From: Helicobacter magdeburgensis
Lineage (GTDB): Bacteria; Campylobacterota; Campylobacteria; Campylobacterales; Helicobacteraceae
Length of the DNA: 64,000 nucleotides
Reading direction: 5' to 3'
Assembly (NCBI RefSeq): GCF_000765825.2
Contig: NZ_JRPE02000002.1
Span: 150,177 to 214,176 of the forward strand
Position 1 is the stretch's first letter, and each line of letters begins with the position of its first letter. The position numbers and the translations under genes are program-made. This document shows, in pieces, positions 1-8,652 of this stretch. Below the pieces are notes generated by a model. It ran no database searches, had not been told where the DNA came from, and saw nothing but the letters and a program-made list of their open reading frames with translations.

Positions 1-24
1 TTACTTTATGTGGAGGTAAAATAG
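1..24 (+). other. Tail of an upstream gene (probably nuoL) and nuoM ribosome binding site
   Basis: Only a few codons lie before nuoM. Two plus frames end here, with TAA at 17-19 or TAG at 22-24. Either could be the stop of the preceding gene, which by family gene order would be nuoL. GGAGG at 12-16 is the nuoM Shine-Dalgarno and overlaps that tail. The identity of the upstream gene is inferred from synteny only. Confidence 0.3.
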
Positions 25-1611
25 ATGAATTATCTTTTAAATATTGTTATATTTTTTCCAGCCTTTGCAGCACTCTTGCTTTATGTGCTAAAGGGTGAAA
101 ATAGTCGTATTTTTGCCATTCTTGTTGGCATACTTGAGTTGCTATTTGTGGCGTTGCTATGGAATGAATTTAATGTTAATTATGGCGGGATTCAGCTATC
201 TACGCATTATGAACTTATCTCTTCTTATAATATCAGCTATTTTGTGGGAATTGATGGTATTTCGCTTTTCTTACTTACGCTTAATGCCTTTATCACGCTC
301 CTTACACTCTATTTTTTCAAATATTTAAGGACACCGCTTATTATCGCCATTTTATTCCTTGAAAGCATTATAATGGGCGTATTTAGCGCACTTGATGTGA
401 TGATGTTTTATATTTTTTGGGAGCTTTCACTTTTGCCTGTGCTGTATATTATCGGTGTATGGGGCGGAGAGAGAAGAATCTATGCTTCAATCAAATATTT
501 TCTCTACACTTTTGGGGCGTCTTTAATTATGCTTGTTGGAATCTTGTATTTTGCTTATCAATATTTTCTTATTATGGGGGCTTGGAGCTTTAATCTTATT
601 GATTGGTATCAAATCTCACTTGATATAGACACGCAAAAATGGCTCTTTGTGGCTTTCTTTATTGGTATGGCAGTTAAGATTCCTATTTTTCCGCTTCACT
701 CTTGGCAGCCACACGCCTATACGCAAGCTCCACTTGTTGGGTCTGTTTTGCTTTCTGCGGTATTAAGCAAAATGGGGACTTATGGGCTTTTGCGACTTGT
801 ATTGCCACTTTTTCCTTTTACAAGTAGCAATATTTCCTTATTTATTGGACTTGTTTGCGTGTTTATGGTGGTTTATGGTGCGTTTATAGCCCTTGCTCAA
901 ACAAATCTTAAAACATTTCTTGCGTATAGCTCTCTCTCTCATATGGGGATTATCGTGCTTGGAATCTTCTCACTTAATACAGAGGGCTTAAGTGGAGCGG
1001 TGTTTTTTATGGTGACTCACGGCATAGTTGTGGGAGCGTTGTTTATGCTTGTTGGAGTGTTGCAAACACGCACACAAACGCAGGATTTACAAGATGTGCA
1101 AGGACTAGCCCATAGTATGCCTAAATATGGTAGCGTATTTGGAATTGTGATGATGTGTTCTCTTGGTTTGCCACTCACAATGGGCTTTGTAGGTGAAGTT
1201 TTAAGCTTGTATGGATTTTTTCAAGTTAATCCAATCATTGCTTTTCTAGCAGGCAGTAGCTTTTTTGTCGGGGCAATCTATATGCTTACAATGTTTAGAA
1301 AAGTCTTTTTTGGCTCTGCTCTGCCAAAATACACGACATTAAAAGATTTAAACTTGCGAGAAAAAATTGTCTTTATCCCCATTCTTGTGATAATTATATG
1401 GCTAGGTGTGTATCCAAAGCCCCTGCTTACGCCTATTAGCACAAGTGCAGAGACACTCAGTCAAGTTATTGCCGCAAAGATTCAGCTCACTAATCCCGCC
1501 ACAGATAATACAATGGATAATGCCGAAGAAAAGCTAGAATATCCCCTTGGTAACATTCCGCAAGATTTCAATGATGATGGGGTGCTATTTATCCCACGAA
1601 TAGGAGAATAA
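25..1611 (+). CDS. nuoM: NADH-quinone oxidoreductase subunit M
   Basis: Antiporter-like membrane subunit of respiratory complex I, one of the proton-pumping modules in the inner membrane. The 528-residue product is almost entirely hydrophobic, consistent with about 14 transmembrane helices. It carries the expected membrane glutamate in the FWELSLLPVL segment (about residue 133), the HSWQPHAYTQAP loop and the LAYSSLSHMGII helix typical of the NuoM/MrpD family. Length matches family members. The ATG follows a strong GGAGG. nuoN starts one base after the stop region, so this is the 3' end of the nuo operon. In Helicobacter and Campylobacter complex I lacks the usual NuoE/F pair, so the electron donor may not be NADH; that cannot be judged here. 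Confidence 0.97.
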   Translation: MNYLLNIVIFFPAFAALLLYVLKGENSRIFAILVGILELLFVALLWNEFNVNYGGIQLSTHYELISSYNISYFVGIDGISLFLLTLNAFITLLTLYFFKYLRTPLIIAILFLESIIMGVFSALDVMMFYIFWELSLLPVLYIIGVWGGERRIYASIKYFLYTFGASLIMLVGILYFAYQYFLIMGAWSFNLIDWYQISLDIDTQKWLFVAFFIGMAVKIPIFPLHSWQPHAYTQAPLVGSVLLSAVLSKMGTYGLLRLVLPLFPFTSSNISLFIGLVCVFMVVYGAFIALAQTNLKTFLAYSSLSHMGIIVLGIFSLNTEGLSGAVFFMVTHGIVVGALFMLVGVLQTRTQTQDLQDVQGLAHSMPKYGSVFGIVMMCSLGLPLTMGFVGEVLSLYGFFQVNPIIAFLAGSSFFVGAIYMLTMFRKVFFGSALPKYTTLKDLNLREKIVFIPILVIIIWLGVYPKPLLTPISTSAETLSQVIAAKIQLTNPATDNTMDNAEEKLEYPLGNIPQDFNDDGVLFIPRIGE

Positions 1612-1612
1612 A

Positions 1613-3076
1613 ATGCCAGAATCTATGAGTTTTTCACTCACTCAACTCAATATATCACTCCTAATCCCTATGAGTATTTCCCTGCTTGGCGGCATTGTGC
1701 TGCTTGGCGTTGGCGTGTTTAACAAAATCAAATCTCGCGATTTATATATCACAATCGCCCTTTTATTTGTCATAGTCAATCTTGGCTTCCTTATCCTTGA
1801 GGCAAATCCGCTTTTTGCCCCGGGCTTTTTTGGTATGCTACTTGTAGATGGAATCTCGCTCCTTGCTCAAATTATTATGCTTATCACCACGCTTATACTA
1901 CTGCTATTTTTTATGCGTCAAAATGCCTTTGATGAGACACAAAATGCGGAGTTTTACGCACTTTTATTATTTGCATTAGTTGGCTTTAGCTTTATGGTAT
2001 CAAGTCAAAATCTTATCCTTATCCTGCTTGGCTTAGAAACCGCCTCTTTATCAATCTATGCTTTAATCGCCCTGCATAATAAGCAGGTTGCCTTTGAAGC
2101 TTCAATCAAATATTTTGTTATGGGAGCTTTAGCTACGGCATTTTATGCCTTTGGTGCGATGCTTTTATACGCCACAACAGGCAGTGTGAATCTTGTGAGT
2201 ATCGCAAAGTTTTTGCTCCAGCATAATTATGAGCCTTCAATCCTTGTCTTTGCAGGATTCACATTTTTAATCGCCGCTTTTGGATTCAAAATCTCTATGG
2301 TGCCTTTTCATACTTGGGTGCCTGATGTGTATGAAGGCTCAAACTCACTTTTAGCCGCATTTATTGCTATTGTGCCAAAAATTGCCGCTTTTAGTGTGAT
2401 TATAAGCGTGTTTAGCATATTCTTAAAATCCCATAGCCCCTTTGTGGAATACACGCTATACACACTAGTGGTGCTAAGCATTACCCTGCCAAATCTCATA
2501 GCCCTAGCTCAAAAAGATGTCAAAAGAATGTTTGCATATAGCTCAATTTCACACTCTGGCTTTGTTTTAGCTGCCATTCTCATTGGCACACAGGAAGCCT
2601 TTAGCATTGTCTTTTTATACTGGATTTTATTCCTTTTTGCCAACCTTGGAGCATTTGGAATCTTATGGCTCAGTGCAGATTCTAAATACAATCACTCCTT
2701 TAAAAGCTTTAGCGGAATGATAAAGACAAACTCAACTCTAGCTATTTTCCTAAGTCTTTTTATGTTTGCCCTTGCTGGAATCCCGCCATTTTCTGTCTTT
2801 TGGGGTAAGATGTATTTGATTTTAGAAGCCTTGAGTGCGGATTATATATTCCTAGCTTTGGTAATGGTGGCAAATAGCACTATAGCGGGCTTTTATTATC
2901 TTAAGCTTGTGGTATATATTTTTGCTAAAGATTCAAATGGCATTGGGGATTATCAGCCACCACTTGAGCTTTCAAGCAAGGTTGCTATCGGCATTTGTGC
3001 GATTATGAGTGTGGGCTGTATGTTTATGGTCCAAAATTTGCTTGACATTATCTCATACTATCTTAAAATATATTAG
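1613..3076 (+). CDS. nuoN: NADH-quinone oxidoreductase subunit N
   Basis: Last membrane antiporter-like subunit of complex I. The 487-residue hydrophobic protein shows family features: LLGLETASLSIYALIALH (membrane glutamate), VPFHTWVPDVYEGSN, FAYSSISHSGFVLA and LAGIPPFSVFWGKMYL. It follows nuoM with one base between the TAA and this ATG, so the two are almost certainly translationally coupled. A gap of 38 bases separates it from pflA; H. pylori also has pflA directly after nuoN. Confidence 0.97.
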   Translation: MPESMSFSLTQLNISLLIPMSISLLGGIVLLGVGVFNKIKSRDLYITIALLFVIVNLGFLILEANPLFAPGFFGMLLVDGISLLAQIIMLITTLILLLFFMRQNAFDETQNAEFYALLLFALVGFSFMVSSQNLILILLGLETASLSIYALIALHNKQVAFEASIKYFVMGALATAFYAFGAMLLYATTGSVNLVSIAKFLLQHNYEPSILVFAGFTFLIAAFGFKISMVPFHTWVPDVYEGSNSLLAAFIAIVPKIAAFSVIISVFSIFLKSHSPFVEYTLYTLVVLSITLPNLIALAQKDVKRMFAYSSISHSGFVLAAILIGTQEAFSIVFLYWILFLFANLGAFGILWLSADSKYNHSFKSFSGMIKTNSTLAIFLSLFMFALAGIPPFSVFWGKMYLILEALSADYIFLALVMVANSTIAGFYYLKLVVYIFAKDSNGIGDYQPPLELSSKVAIGICAIMSVGCMFMVQNLLDIISYYLKIY

Positions 3077-3114
3077 AATCTAGTGGCTTAAAGTTAGCCA
3101 CCTTAGGAGTGTAA

Positions 3115-5475
3115 GTGCGGATATTATGGGTGGTGTTATTGTGCTGTGTGCCTTTATTTGCTTTAGATGTTACCATAAACTATGGCAAGGAATTAAAAGA
3201 GCATTTTTCTGTCCTTAATATCGCCCATAAAGAGCCACTAGAGTGCCAAGAAAATCACGACACACAAGGCGAAGTAACGCATATTGTCTGCACTCTTGAT
3301 AGAATGCCTATTGCGAGTTTTTCCCCGACAGAGACACTTTTTTTCCGCTTTTGGAGTCGTGTGGTAGATGGGAGATTCTATCTCTATGTAGAGCCAAAGC
3401 ATAAAATCAAGCTCTTTGCTACACCAAGCGATTTAAAAAAACAAACCCCCATTACAAAAGAACAACCAAAGTTAAGCACTTCGTGGCAAGTTATTGGCTA
3501 CAAAGAAATAATCCCTTTTTTGAATGACTATGCAAATCAGGCAAAGCCAAAAGGGCTAAACTTCCCCATCAAAATCATAAAAAACAAAGAGCTTTTTTTT
3601 AAAGATTTAGATATAGATAGGGGTCCTTTGCATTATGATGAGGGTGAGGACTTTGAAGCCTACAATCACATTAAAACACTCATTAACAATCACAACCATA
3701 TTGAAGCAGTCAAAGCCATAGATGAAACGCTCATTGCCTATCCTCAAACCATTTTTACCAAAGATTTACTGCTGTATCGCCTAAGGGCATTAGAGCATTT
3801 TGATTCTGTTGAAAACAGCGATATGATTGTGGATATGGGAATAAAATGGATTAAAAAATACTCCACAGATTCTAATGTTCCAGAAGTCTTATATTATCTT
3901 GGCAATGCCTATGCGGATATGAAGATTCCAAATGAGGCAAAATACTACTTTGAACGCACCATAAGCGAATATCCAGAATCTCGCTATATGCCACTCTCAA
4001 AAATGGCTTTAGCAAAAAATTTCAATACAGGTCCAGATTCTAATGTTGCCTCAAAGCTCTTTGCCCAAGCTTACCAAGAGGCAAAAGACCTTGATAGTGC
4101 GAGTGCCATAGCCATTGAATGGAGTAAATTCCGTCTGCAAAATCACGATAAAGAACAAGCCCAAAAGCTCCTAGAAACTATGCTTAAAGTCAATCCAAGC
4201 TATATTACAAAATATCCAATAAAATCCTATGAATTTTTAAAATTCCTAGCTGAAGAGCAGCTTTTTCTCATTGCTGCACAACTTGGGGAATATCTCTATG
4301 ACAATCTCCCAAATGACGATGTCTCCGCGGAAGATTTACTCAATAATGTCAGCCTTTGGTATCAAGGGGCAAACGCCACGCAGGACGCACACAGGATTAA
4401 TAAGATGTTTTTGCAAGAATTTGAGCATCGTCCAAAAGCTGAAGAAGTTAAAGATAGGGACGATAAGCTACTTTTTGCTCTAGCCCAAGATGAAAGTACA
4501 GATTCTAAAATTCAAAAATATGACTATATTATTGAAAATTACGCCAATTCACCCGAACAAGAAAAAGCTCTCTTGCTCAAAGCCCAAACGCTTTTTGGTG
4601 AGGGCAAATACCAAGAAGTGTTAGCATTAAAAGATATGCTTAAAAATGATCCCATCATTGGTGAATCTTATAGTGCCTTGTTGCACCAAAGCCTAAAAGA
4701 CAATGACTGCAAACAGGCTTCAAACTATTATTTACAATATCCAAACGCCTCATTGCAAGAGAGTGAGAAAATGCCACTTTTTGACTGCCTTTACGCCCTA
4801 GCACTCAATAAACAAGCCGCACAAATCTCGCAAAATATGGCACAATCAAGCAAAGATGTAGAGCAAAAACTTGCGTGGCTTTACAGAGATACGCTTAATT
4901 TTGCCAAACTTGGCGATGAGAAAAGTACAGCCCGTGCTGGACGAGATACACTCACTTTGGCTAAAAGTCTTAAAAAGACGCAGTATTATGATGTGGGCTT
5001 TACACTCTTTAATACCCTTTCAAGCCTTGATGACAAAGAGGGAATGCTCCAAACTTATGCGTTTTTAAAAGAAACTCAAGCTGATAATCCAAAAATGCTT
5101 CAAGTCAATCTCGCCCTACTAAAAAACGCAGAATCTCAAAAAGATGAGCTAGGCATTGAAATTTATGCTAAAGATATACTGCGTTTGCAGAATCTCACAA
5201 ATGACACAGCAGATTCTCCTTATGTGGATTTTGCCCTAGCTCAAAGCTATATCCGCACACAACGATTTGATGAAACCATCAATGTGCTAGATAAGCTTTT
5301 ACAAAAAGATATAAATGATGACAATAAACAAAAGGTTCTCTATCTCAAAGGATCTGTGCTAAAAACAAGTGGGCAAGATTCTCAAGCAGCCTTTGAACAA
5401 TGCGTGAATATCAACTATGAAGGTGTGTGGAAAAGCCTATGCGCACAAGCCCTAAATATTCTTAAAGGCAATTAG
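3115..5475 (+). CDS. pflA: Paralysed flagella protein A (TPR-rich, periplasmic)
   Basis: In Campylobacter and Helicobacter PflA is a periplasmic scaffold of the flagellar motor, needed for stator assembly and rotation rather than filament formation. The 786-residue product has an N-terminal signal peptide (hydrophobic stretch to about residue 17, ending PLFALD), a beta-type N-terminal region, then many tetratricopeptide-like helical repeats, for example VPEVLYYLGNAYADMKIPNE and the VDFALAQSYIRTQRFDETIN region near the end. It starts with GTG at 3115 behind TAGGAGTG. Position straight after nuoN matches the H. pylori arrangement, which supports the assignment more than similarity of the divergent repeats does. 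Confidence 0.85.
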   Translation: MRILWVVLLCCVPLFALDVTINYGKELKEHFSVLNIAHKEPLECQENHDTQGEVTHIVCTLDRMPIASFSPTETLFFRFWSRVVDGRFYLYVEPKHKIKLFATPSDLKKQTPITKEQPKLSTSWQVIGYKEIIPFLNDYANQAKPKGLNFPIKIIKNKELFFKDLDIDRGPLHYDEGEDFEAYNHIKTLINNHNHIEAVKAIDETLIAYPQTIFTKDLLLYRLRALEHFDSVENSDMIVDMGIKWIKKYSTDSNVPEVLYYLGNAYADMKIPNEAKYYFERTISEYPESRYMPLSKMALAKNFNTGPDSNVASKLFAQAYQEAKDLDSASAIAIEWSKFRLQNHDKEQAQKLLETMLKVNPSYITKYPIKSYEFLKFLAEEQLFLIAAQLGEYLYDNLPNDDVSAEDLLNNVSLWYQGANATQDAHRINKMFLQEFEHRPKAEEVKDRDDKLLFALAQDESTDSKIQKYDYIIENYANSPEQEKALLLKAQTLFGEGKYQEVLALKDMLKNDPIIGESYSALLHQSLKDNDCKQASNYYLQYPNASLQESEKMPLFDCLYALALNKQAAQISQNMAQSSKDVEQKLAWLYRDTLNFAKLGDEKSTARAGRDTLTLAKSLKKTQYYDVGFTLFNTLSSLDDKEGMLQTYAFLKETQADNPKMLQVNLALLKNAESQKDELGIEIYAKDILRLQNLTNDTADSPYVDFALAQSYIRTQRFDETINVLDKLLQKDINDDNKQKVLYLKGSVLKTSGQDSQAAFEQCVNINYEGVWKSLCAQALNILKGN

Positions 5476-5478
5476 TCA

Positions 5479-6279
5479 ATGTATAACTTTAGCCAAGAGC
5501 AGTTAAGGCGATATGCTAGGCACTTTAGCTTAAGGGAGTGTGGATTCAAGGGGCAGGAAAAGATTTTAGAATCTAAAGTGCTGATAGTGGGGGCTGGGGG
5601 GCTAGGCTCCCCTGTGGCATATTATCTAGCCGCAGCAGGTGTTGGGGAAATAGGCATTATTGATGCTGATAATGTGGATTTAAGCAATTTGCAAAGGCAG
5701 ATATTGCACTCCACTGCAGATCTTGGCATTCCCAAAGTAGAATCTGCTCAAAAAAAGCTGCAAGCCATTAATCCTGATGTAACTATCACGCCATTTTTAT
5801 CTATGCTAGATTCACATAATGCCCTTGAGATTATCTCTCAATTTGATGTTGTTGTTGATGGGTGCGATAACTTTGCGAGTAAATTTCTCATAAACGATGC
5901 GTGTGTGCTACTGAATAAGCCCTATTCGCACGGGGGAATTTTGCGATTTAGCGGACAGAGTATGAGTGTGAAACCAAACGAAAGTGCGTGCTATGCGTGT
6001 ATTTTTGATAGCCCGCCACCGCAAGGCAGTGTGCCAAGCTGTGCGGAAGCGGGAGTATTTGGCTCGGTAGCTGGGATTCTAGGAAGCATTCAAGCCACAG
6101 AAGTGCTAAAAATCATTACAGGCATAGGAGAGCCACTTTACAATCAGCTTTTAAGCTTTGATTCACTCTCTATGGCTTTTCGCAAAGTCAAGCTAAAAAA
6201 GAATCCGCAATGTCGCGTTTGCGGAGAAAATGGCATTACACAACTCCAAAGCTACACTTGGCAGGAATGCAAGCTATAA
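5479..6279 (+). CDS. moeB: MoeB/ThiF family E1-like adenylyltransferase
   Basis: E1-like enzymes adenylate the C-terminal glycine of MoaD or ThiS so that it can carry sulphur for molybdopterin or thiamine synthesis. The 266-residue protein has YARHFSLRECGFKGQEK at the N-terminus, the nucleotide-binding GAGGLGSP (about residues 37-44), DADNVDLSNLQRQ with the catalytic Arg region, and two CxxC pairs (CYAC and CRVC) that would bind zinc. This is the usual MoeB/ThiF layout without a C-terminal rhodanese domain. It starts four bases after pflA, so probably the same transcript. Molybdopterin use fits the napA gene in this window. MoeB versus ThiF cannot be settled from sequence alone. Confidence 0.85.
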   Translation: MYNFSQEQLRRYARHFSLRECGFKGQEKILESKVLIVGAGGLGSPVAYYLAAAGVGEIGIIDADNVDLSNLQRQILHSTADLGIPKVESAQKKLQAINPDVTITPFLSMLDSHNALEIISQFDVVVDGCDNFASKFLINDACVLLNKPYSHGGILRFSGQSMSVKPNESACYACIFDSPPPQGSVPSCAEAGVFGSVAGILGSIQATEVLKIITGIGEPLYNQLLSFDSLSMAFRKVKLKKNPQCRVCGENGITQLQSYTWQECKL

Positions 6280-6313
6280 GATTCAACAAAATTGTATATT
6301 TAAGCCACCCATC

Positions 6314-7378
6314 TCATACTTCAATGCTTTGTTGCAAATGCAAATCAAAACCACTTAAGGCATTGTAGCTTTTATTTGCGTTGTTGGCACAATGAGAACT
6401 AAGAAGTGTAAAGTCTTTCACACCAAGTGATTTTAGAATCTGTGCGCCGATTCCAAAGTCTTTCATATCGCCACAATTTTTTGCGATATTTCCACTATTT
6501 GCCATATTCTCACTATTTAGGCATACAAGATAGCCGCCTTGCTGTGAAAGTAAGTCTATGCTTTTTTGCAGGGCTTGCCATTCACTAGAATCTGTCAAAA
6601 GGGCAATATCGCTACTTGTATTGTGGAATCTAATGAGTGGCGTTGTAGCCTGTGGGCTAAAGCTAAAGGCGATATGGCAATTTTGCAAATGATCTAAAAA
6701 TGTGATTTTCTCGCATTTTTGCCCCATAAACTCGGCTTTTTCTCGTGAAGTTTCACGCACGAGATTTTCAAAATTTAAGCGATATTGAATGATGTCGCTG
6801 ACATAGAGAATCTTTAGGTTGTGAATCTTAGCAAAATCAAGTAGGAATTTATCCCCCCGCCCCGCCATCGTGCCATCTTTTTTCATAATCTCACATATCA
6901 CGCTAATGGGCGAAAGCCCTGCAAGGCGGCAAATATCTACACTGGCTTCTGTATGCCCTGTGCGGATAAGTGTGCCACCACTCTTAGCAATAAGTGGGAA
7001 AATATGCCCCGGACGCACAAAATCGCTTGGCTTTGCGTTGTTATCGCACATTAGGCGGATTGTTAAATCCCTCTCATACGCAGAAATGCCCGTTTTTGCT
7101 TCCTTGGCGTCAATGGATATGGTAAAGGCGGTTTCGTGGTTGCTGTCATTTCTTTTTACCATTGGGGGCAGGTCTAGCTTATGGGCTAACTCTTGCGTGA
7201 TAGATACGCAGATTAGCCCCCTTGCCTCTTGTGCCATAAAATTGATTTTCTCTGGTGTGGAAAAGATTCCAGCCATTACCAAATCGCCTTCATTTTCTCT
7301 GTCTTCATCGTCCATTATAATAATCATTTCACCTTTTTTAATCGCCTCTATGGCGTCTTTCATACGCGTTTGATACAT
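6314..7378 (-). CDS. ribB: 3,4-dihydroxy-2-butanone 4-phosphate synthase with degenerate GTP cyclohydrolase II-like C-terminus
   Basis: Makes 3,4-dihydroxy-2-butanone 4-phosphate from ribulose 5-phosphate for riboflavin synthesis. The N-terminal half is a clear RibB domain: DDEDRENEGD at residues 23-32 (acidic metal site), RTGHTEASVDICRLAG and MAGRGD. The C-terminal part (from about residue 205) keeps the fold hallmark DFGIGAQILKSLGV but I do not see the GTP cyclohydrolase II zinc motif (cysteines of the R-C-D-C-G type), so this half is probably not an active RibA. Length of 354 fits RibBA fusions. ATG at 7378 follows AAGGA. It is convergent with the moeB-like gene. Confidence 0.9.
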   Translation of the reverse strand: MYQTRMKDAIEAIKKGEMIIIMDDEDRENEGDLVMAGIFSTPEKINFMAQEARGLICVSITQELAHKLDLPPMVKRNDSNHETAFTISIDAKEAKTGISAYERDLTIRLMCDNNAKPSDFVRPGHIFPLIAKSGGTLIRTGHTEASVDICRLAGLSPISVICEIMKKDGTMAGRGDKFLLDFAKIHNLKILYVSDIIQYRLNFENLVRETSREKAEFMGQKCEKITFLDHLQNCHIAFSFSPQATTPLIRFHNTSSDIALLTDSSEWQALQKSIDLLSQQGGYLVCLNSENMANSGNIAKNCGDMKDFGIGAQILKSLGVKDFTLLSSHCANNANKSYNALSGFDLHLQQSIEV

Positions 7379-7486
7379 TGGCTATCCTTGGGTTTTTGAA
7401 TCTTAAAATGCTGTGATTGTATAAAAATAAAATAAATTACCGTATATAATGAAAGCTAGAGTTTATATTCTTTAAAAGCTAATTTG

Positions 7487-7515
7487 CCCTAGAACCACAA
7501 AGGTAGATTCTAGGG
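7487..7515 (-). terminator. Possible terminator downstream of dps
   Basis: An inverted repeat with 8-base arms (CCCTAGAA at 7487-7494, TTCTAGGG at 7508-7515) and a 13-base loop lies ten bases past the dps stop codon on the minus strand. The T-rich stretch after it is weak, so this could be an incidental hairpin. Confidence 0.4.
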
Positions 7516-7524
7516 AACAAAAAT

Positions 7525-7962
7525 TTATGCAAGCTGAGATTTTAGCATCCAAATCGCTTTTTGTAGCTCTCCTACCTTATCATCAGCATACGCCGCACTG
7601 ACCTTGTCTCCTTGGCTGTCTGCTTGGGCTGAAAGCTCGGTAAAGAGTTTGAGAAAATACTCATAATCAGCTAAAACCGCTTGAACAATCTCTTTAGAGC
7701 AAAAGCTTGTCTTGCTCTCTTCTTTGATTTTTGCTGCTTTTAGCATATCTGCAAGTGTTACATAAGGCATTTCGCCAAGCTGCAACACACGCTCTGCCAC
7801 ATCATCAAAAACATCAGCAAACTGCTCATAAATCTCCTGTGTCGCCTTATGCGTAGGGTGAAAGTCCATACCCTTCACATTCCAGTGGAAATTATGCACC
7901 TTGATGTAAAATACCGATGCATCCGCCTGAATCTGTTTTAAAAGTTCTACAACTTTACTCAT
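7525..7962 (-). CDS. dps: Dps / neutrophil-activating-protein family ferritin
   Basis: Dodecameric DNA-protection ferritin that oxidises and stores iron and protects against peroxide; in H. pylori the homologue is HP-NAP. The 145-residue product starting MSKVVELLKQ has the family ferroxidase region: HNFHWNVKGMDFHPTHK, then YEQFADVFDDVAERVLQLG. I chose ATG 7962 because AAAGGA sits just upstream and length then matches the family; the frame stays open further upstream but without a good start. A TACAAT -10-like element lies on the minus strand at 8052-8047. Peroxide or iron control is likely from the family but no operator was identified. Confidence 0.95.
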   Translation of the reverse strand: MSKVVELLKQIQADASVFYIKVHNFHWNVKGMDFHPTHKATQEIYEQFADVFDDVAERVLQLGEMPYVTLADMLKAAKIKEESKTSFCSKEIVQAVLADYEYFLKLFTELSAQADSQGDKVSAAYADDKVGELQKAIWMLKSQLA

Positions 7963-8157
7963 ATCATTTCCTTTGAAATTAAATTTTCCTTTAAATGCAG
8001 CTTGAACACATTGCACGATCACTACATTATTCAAGGAATGGTGTCTATTGTAAAACATATGGAATAACTTATGGCAAATATCAAACTAAGTTTCTATCTT
8101 GCCTTGGAATCTTATAAAACATCTCCACATAATTTTGGCTTTGAGGACTTGATTCCC

Positions 8158-8186
8158 TTGACAAATCGTAGCAAACTCGCTAGAAT
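8158..8186 (+). promoter_or_regulatory. Sigma70-type promoter of the tRNA cluster
   Basis: TTGACA at 8158-8163 and TAGAAT at 8181-8186 are separated by exactly 17 bases and stand 18 bases before the first tRNA. A full -35 box is unusual for Helicobacter promoters, which suits a strong stable-RNA promoter. Confidence 0.7.
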
Positions 8187-8203
8187 TGCGTCTCGTTTTT
8201 CAT

Positions 8204-8278
8204 TGGGGTATCGCCAAGCGGTAAGGCACCTGGTTTTGGTCCAGGCATTCAGAGGTTCGAATCCTTTTACCCCAGCCA
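8204..8278 (+). tRNA. tRNA-Gln (anticodon TTG)
   Basis: Cloverleaf with acceptor TGGGGTA paired to TACCCCA, anticodon loop within CTGGTTTTGGTCCAG (TTG), T-arm GGTTCGAATCC, and an encoded GCCA 3' end. It is the first of three closely spaced tRNAs behind one promoter. Confidence 0.96.
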
Positions 8279-8342
8279 CTTCTTTGAACTCACAGGTTTT
8301 TTAATTTTCTAGCACTTTTTGTAAAATGTAGTGTTAGTTTGA

Positions 8343-8419
<77 letters not shown>

Positions 8420-8483
8420 ATTTGTTTTTAAGTCCTTAAATTTGTGTTTTACAACATAGAATCTTGATGGCAAATTTAGATAT

Positions 8484-8560
8484 GCGCTCATAGCTCAGCT
8501 GGATAGAGCAACGGCCTTCTAAGCCGTAGGTCAGAGGTTCGAATCCTCTTGGGCGTACCA
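8484..8560 (+). tRNA. tRNA-Arg (anticodon TCT)
   Basis: Acceptor GCGCTCA pairs with TGGGCGT (G:T wobbles allowed). The anticodon loop CTTCTAA gives TCT, decoding AGA/AGG, and the T-arm GGTTCGAATCC and CCA are present. It is the last tRNA before the glycan island. Confidence 0.95.
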
Positions 8561-8602
8561 CTTCAAAAAAACTATAAAGAGAATGTAGAATTTGTCGTTT
8601 AA

Positions 8603-8608
8603 TACAAT
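8603..8608 (+). promoter_or_regulatory. Candidate -10 element of the glycan island
   Basis: TACAAT at 8603-8608 lies 44 bases before the first glycosyltransferase start, in AT-rich DNA after the tRNA-Arg. No matching -35 is visible, which is normal in Helicobacter. This may drive the ten-gene island, or the island may be read through from the tRNAs. Confidence 0.35.
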
Positions 8609-8652
8609 ATTTACTTAGAATTGAAACTAAACTTTGCTTTTGGAGGACTGTA

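Noticed and set aside
6870..7373. 167-codon antisense frame within ribBA
   Set aside because: Mirror of conserved RibB sequence; low-complexity translation and no binding site.
7379..7524. FMN riboswitch in front of ribBA
   Set aside because: The leader is short and AT-rich and shows no RFN-element consensus.
8071..8304. Open frame of 77 codons upstream of and across tRNA-Gln
   Set aside because: It overlaps the tRNA and its promoter; the sequence is explained by those features.
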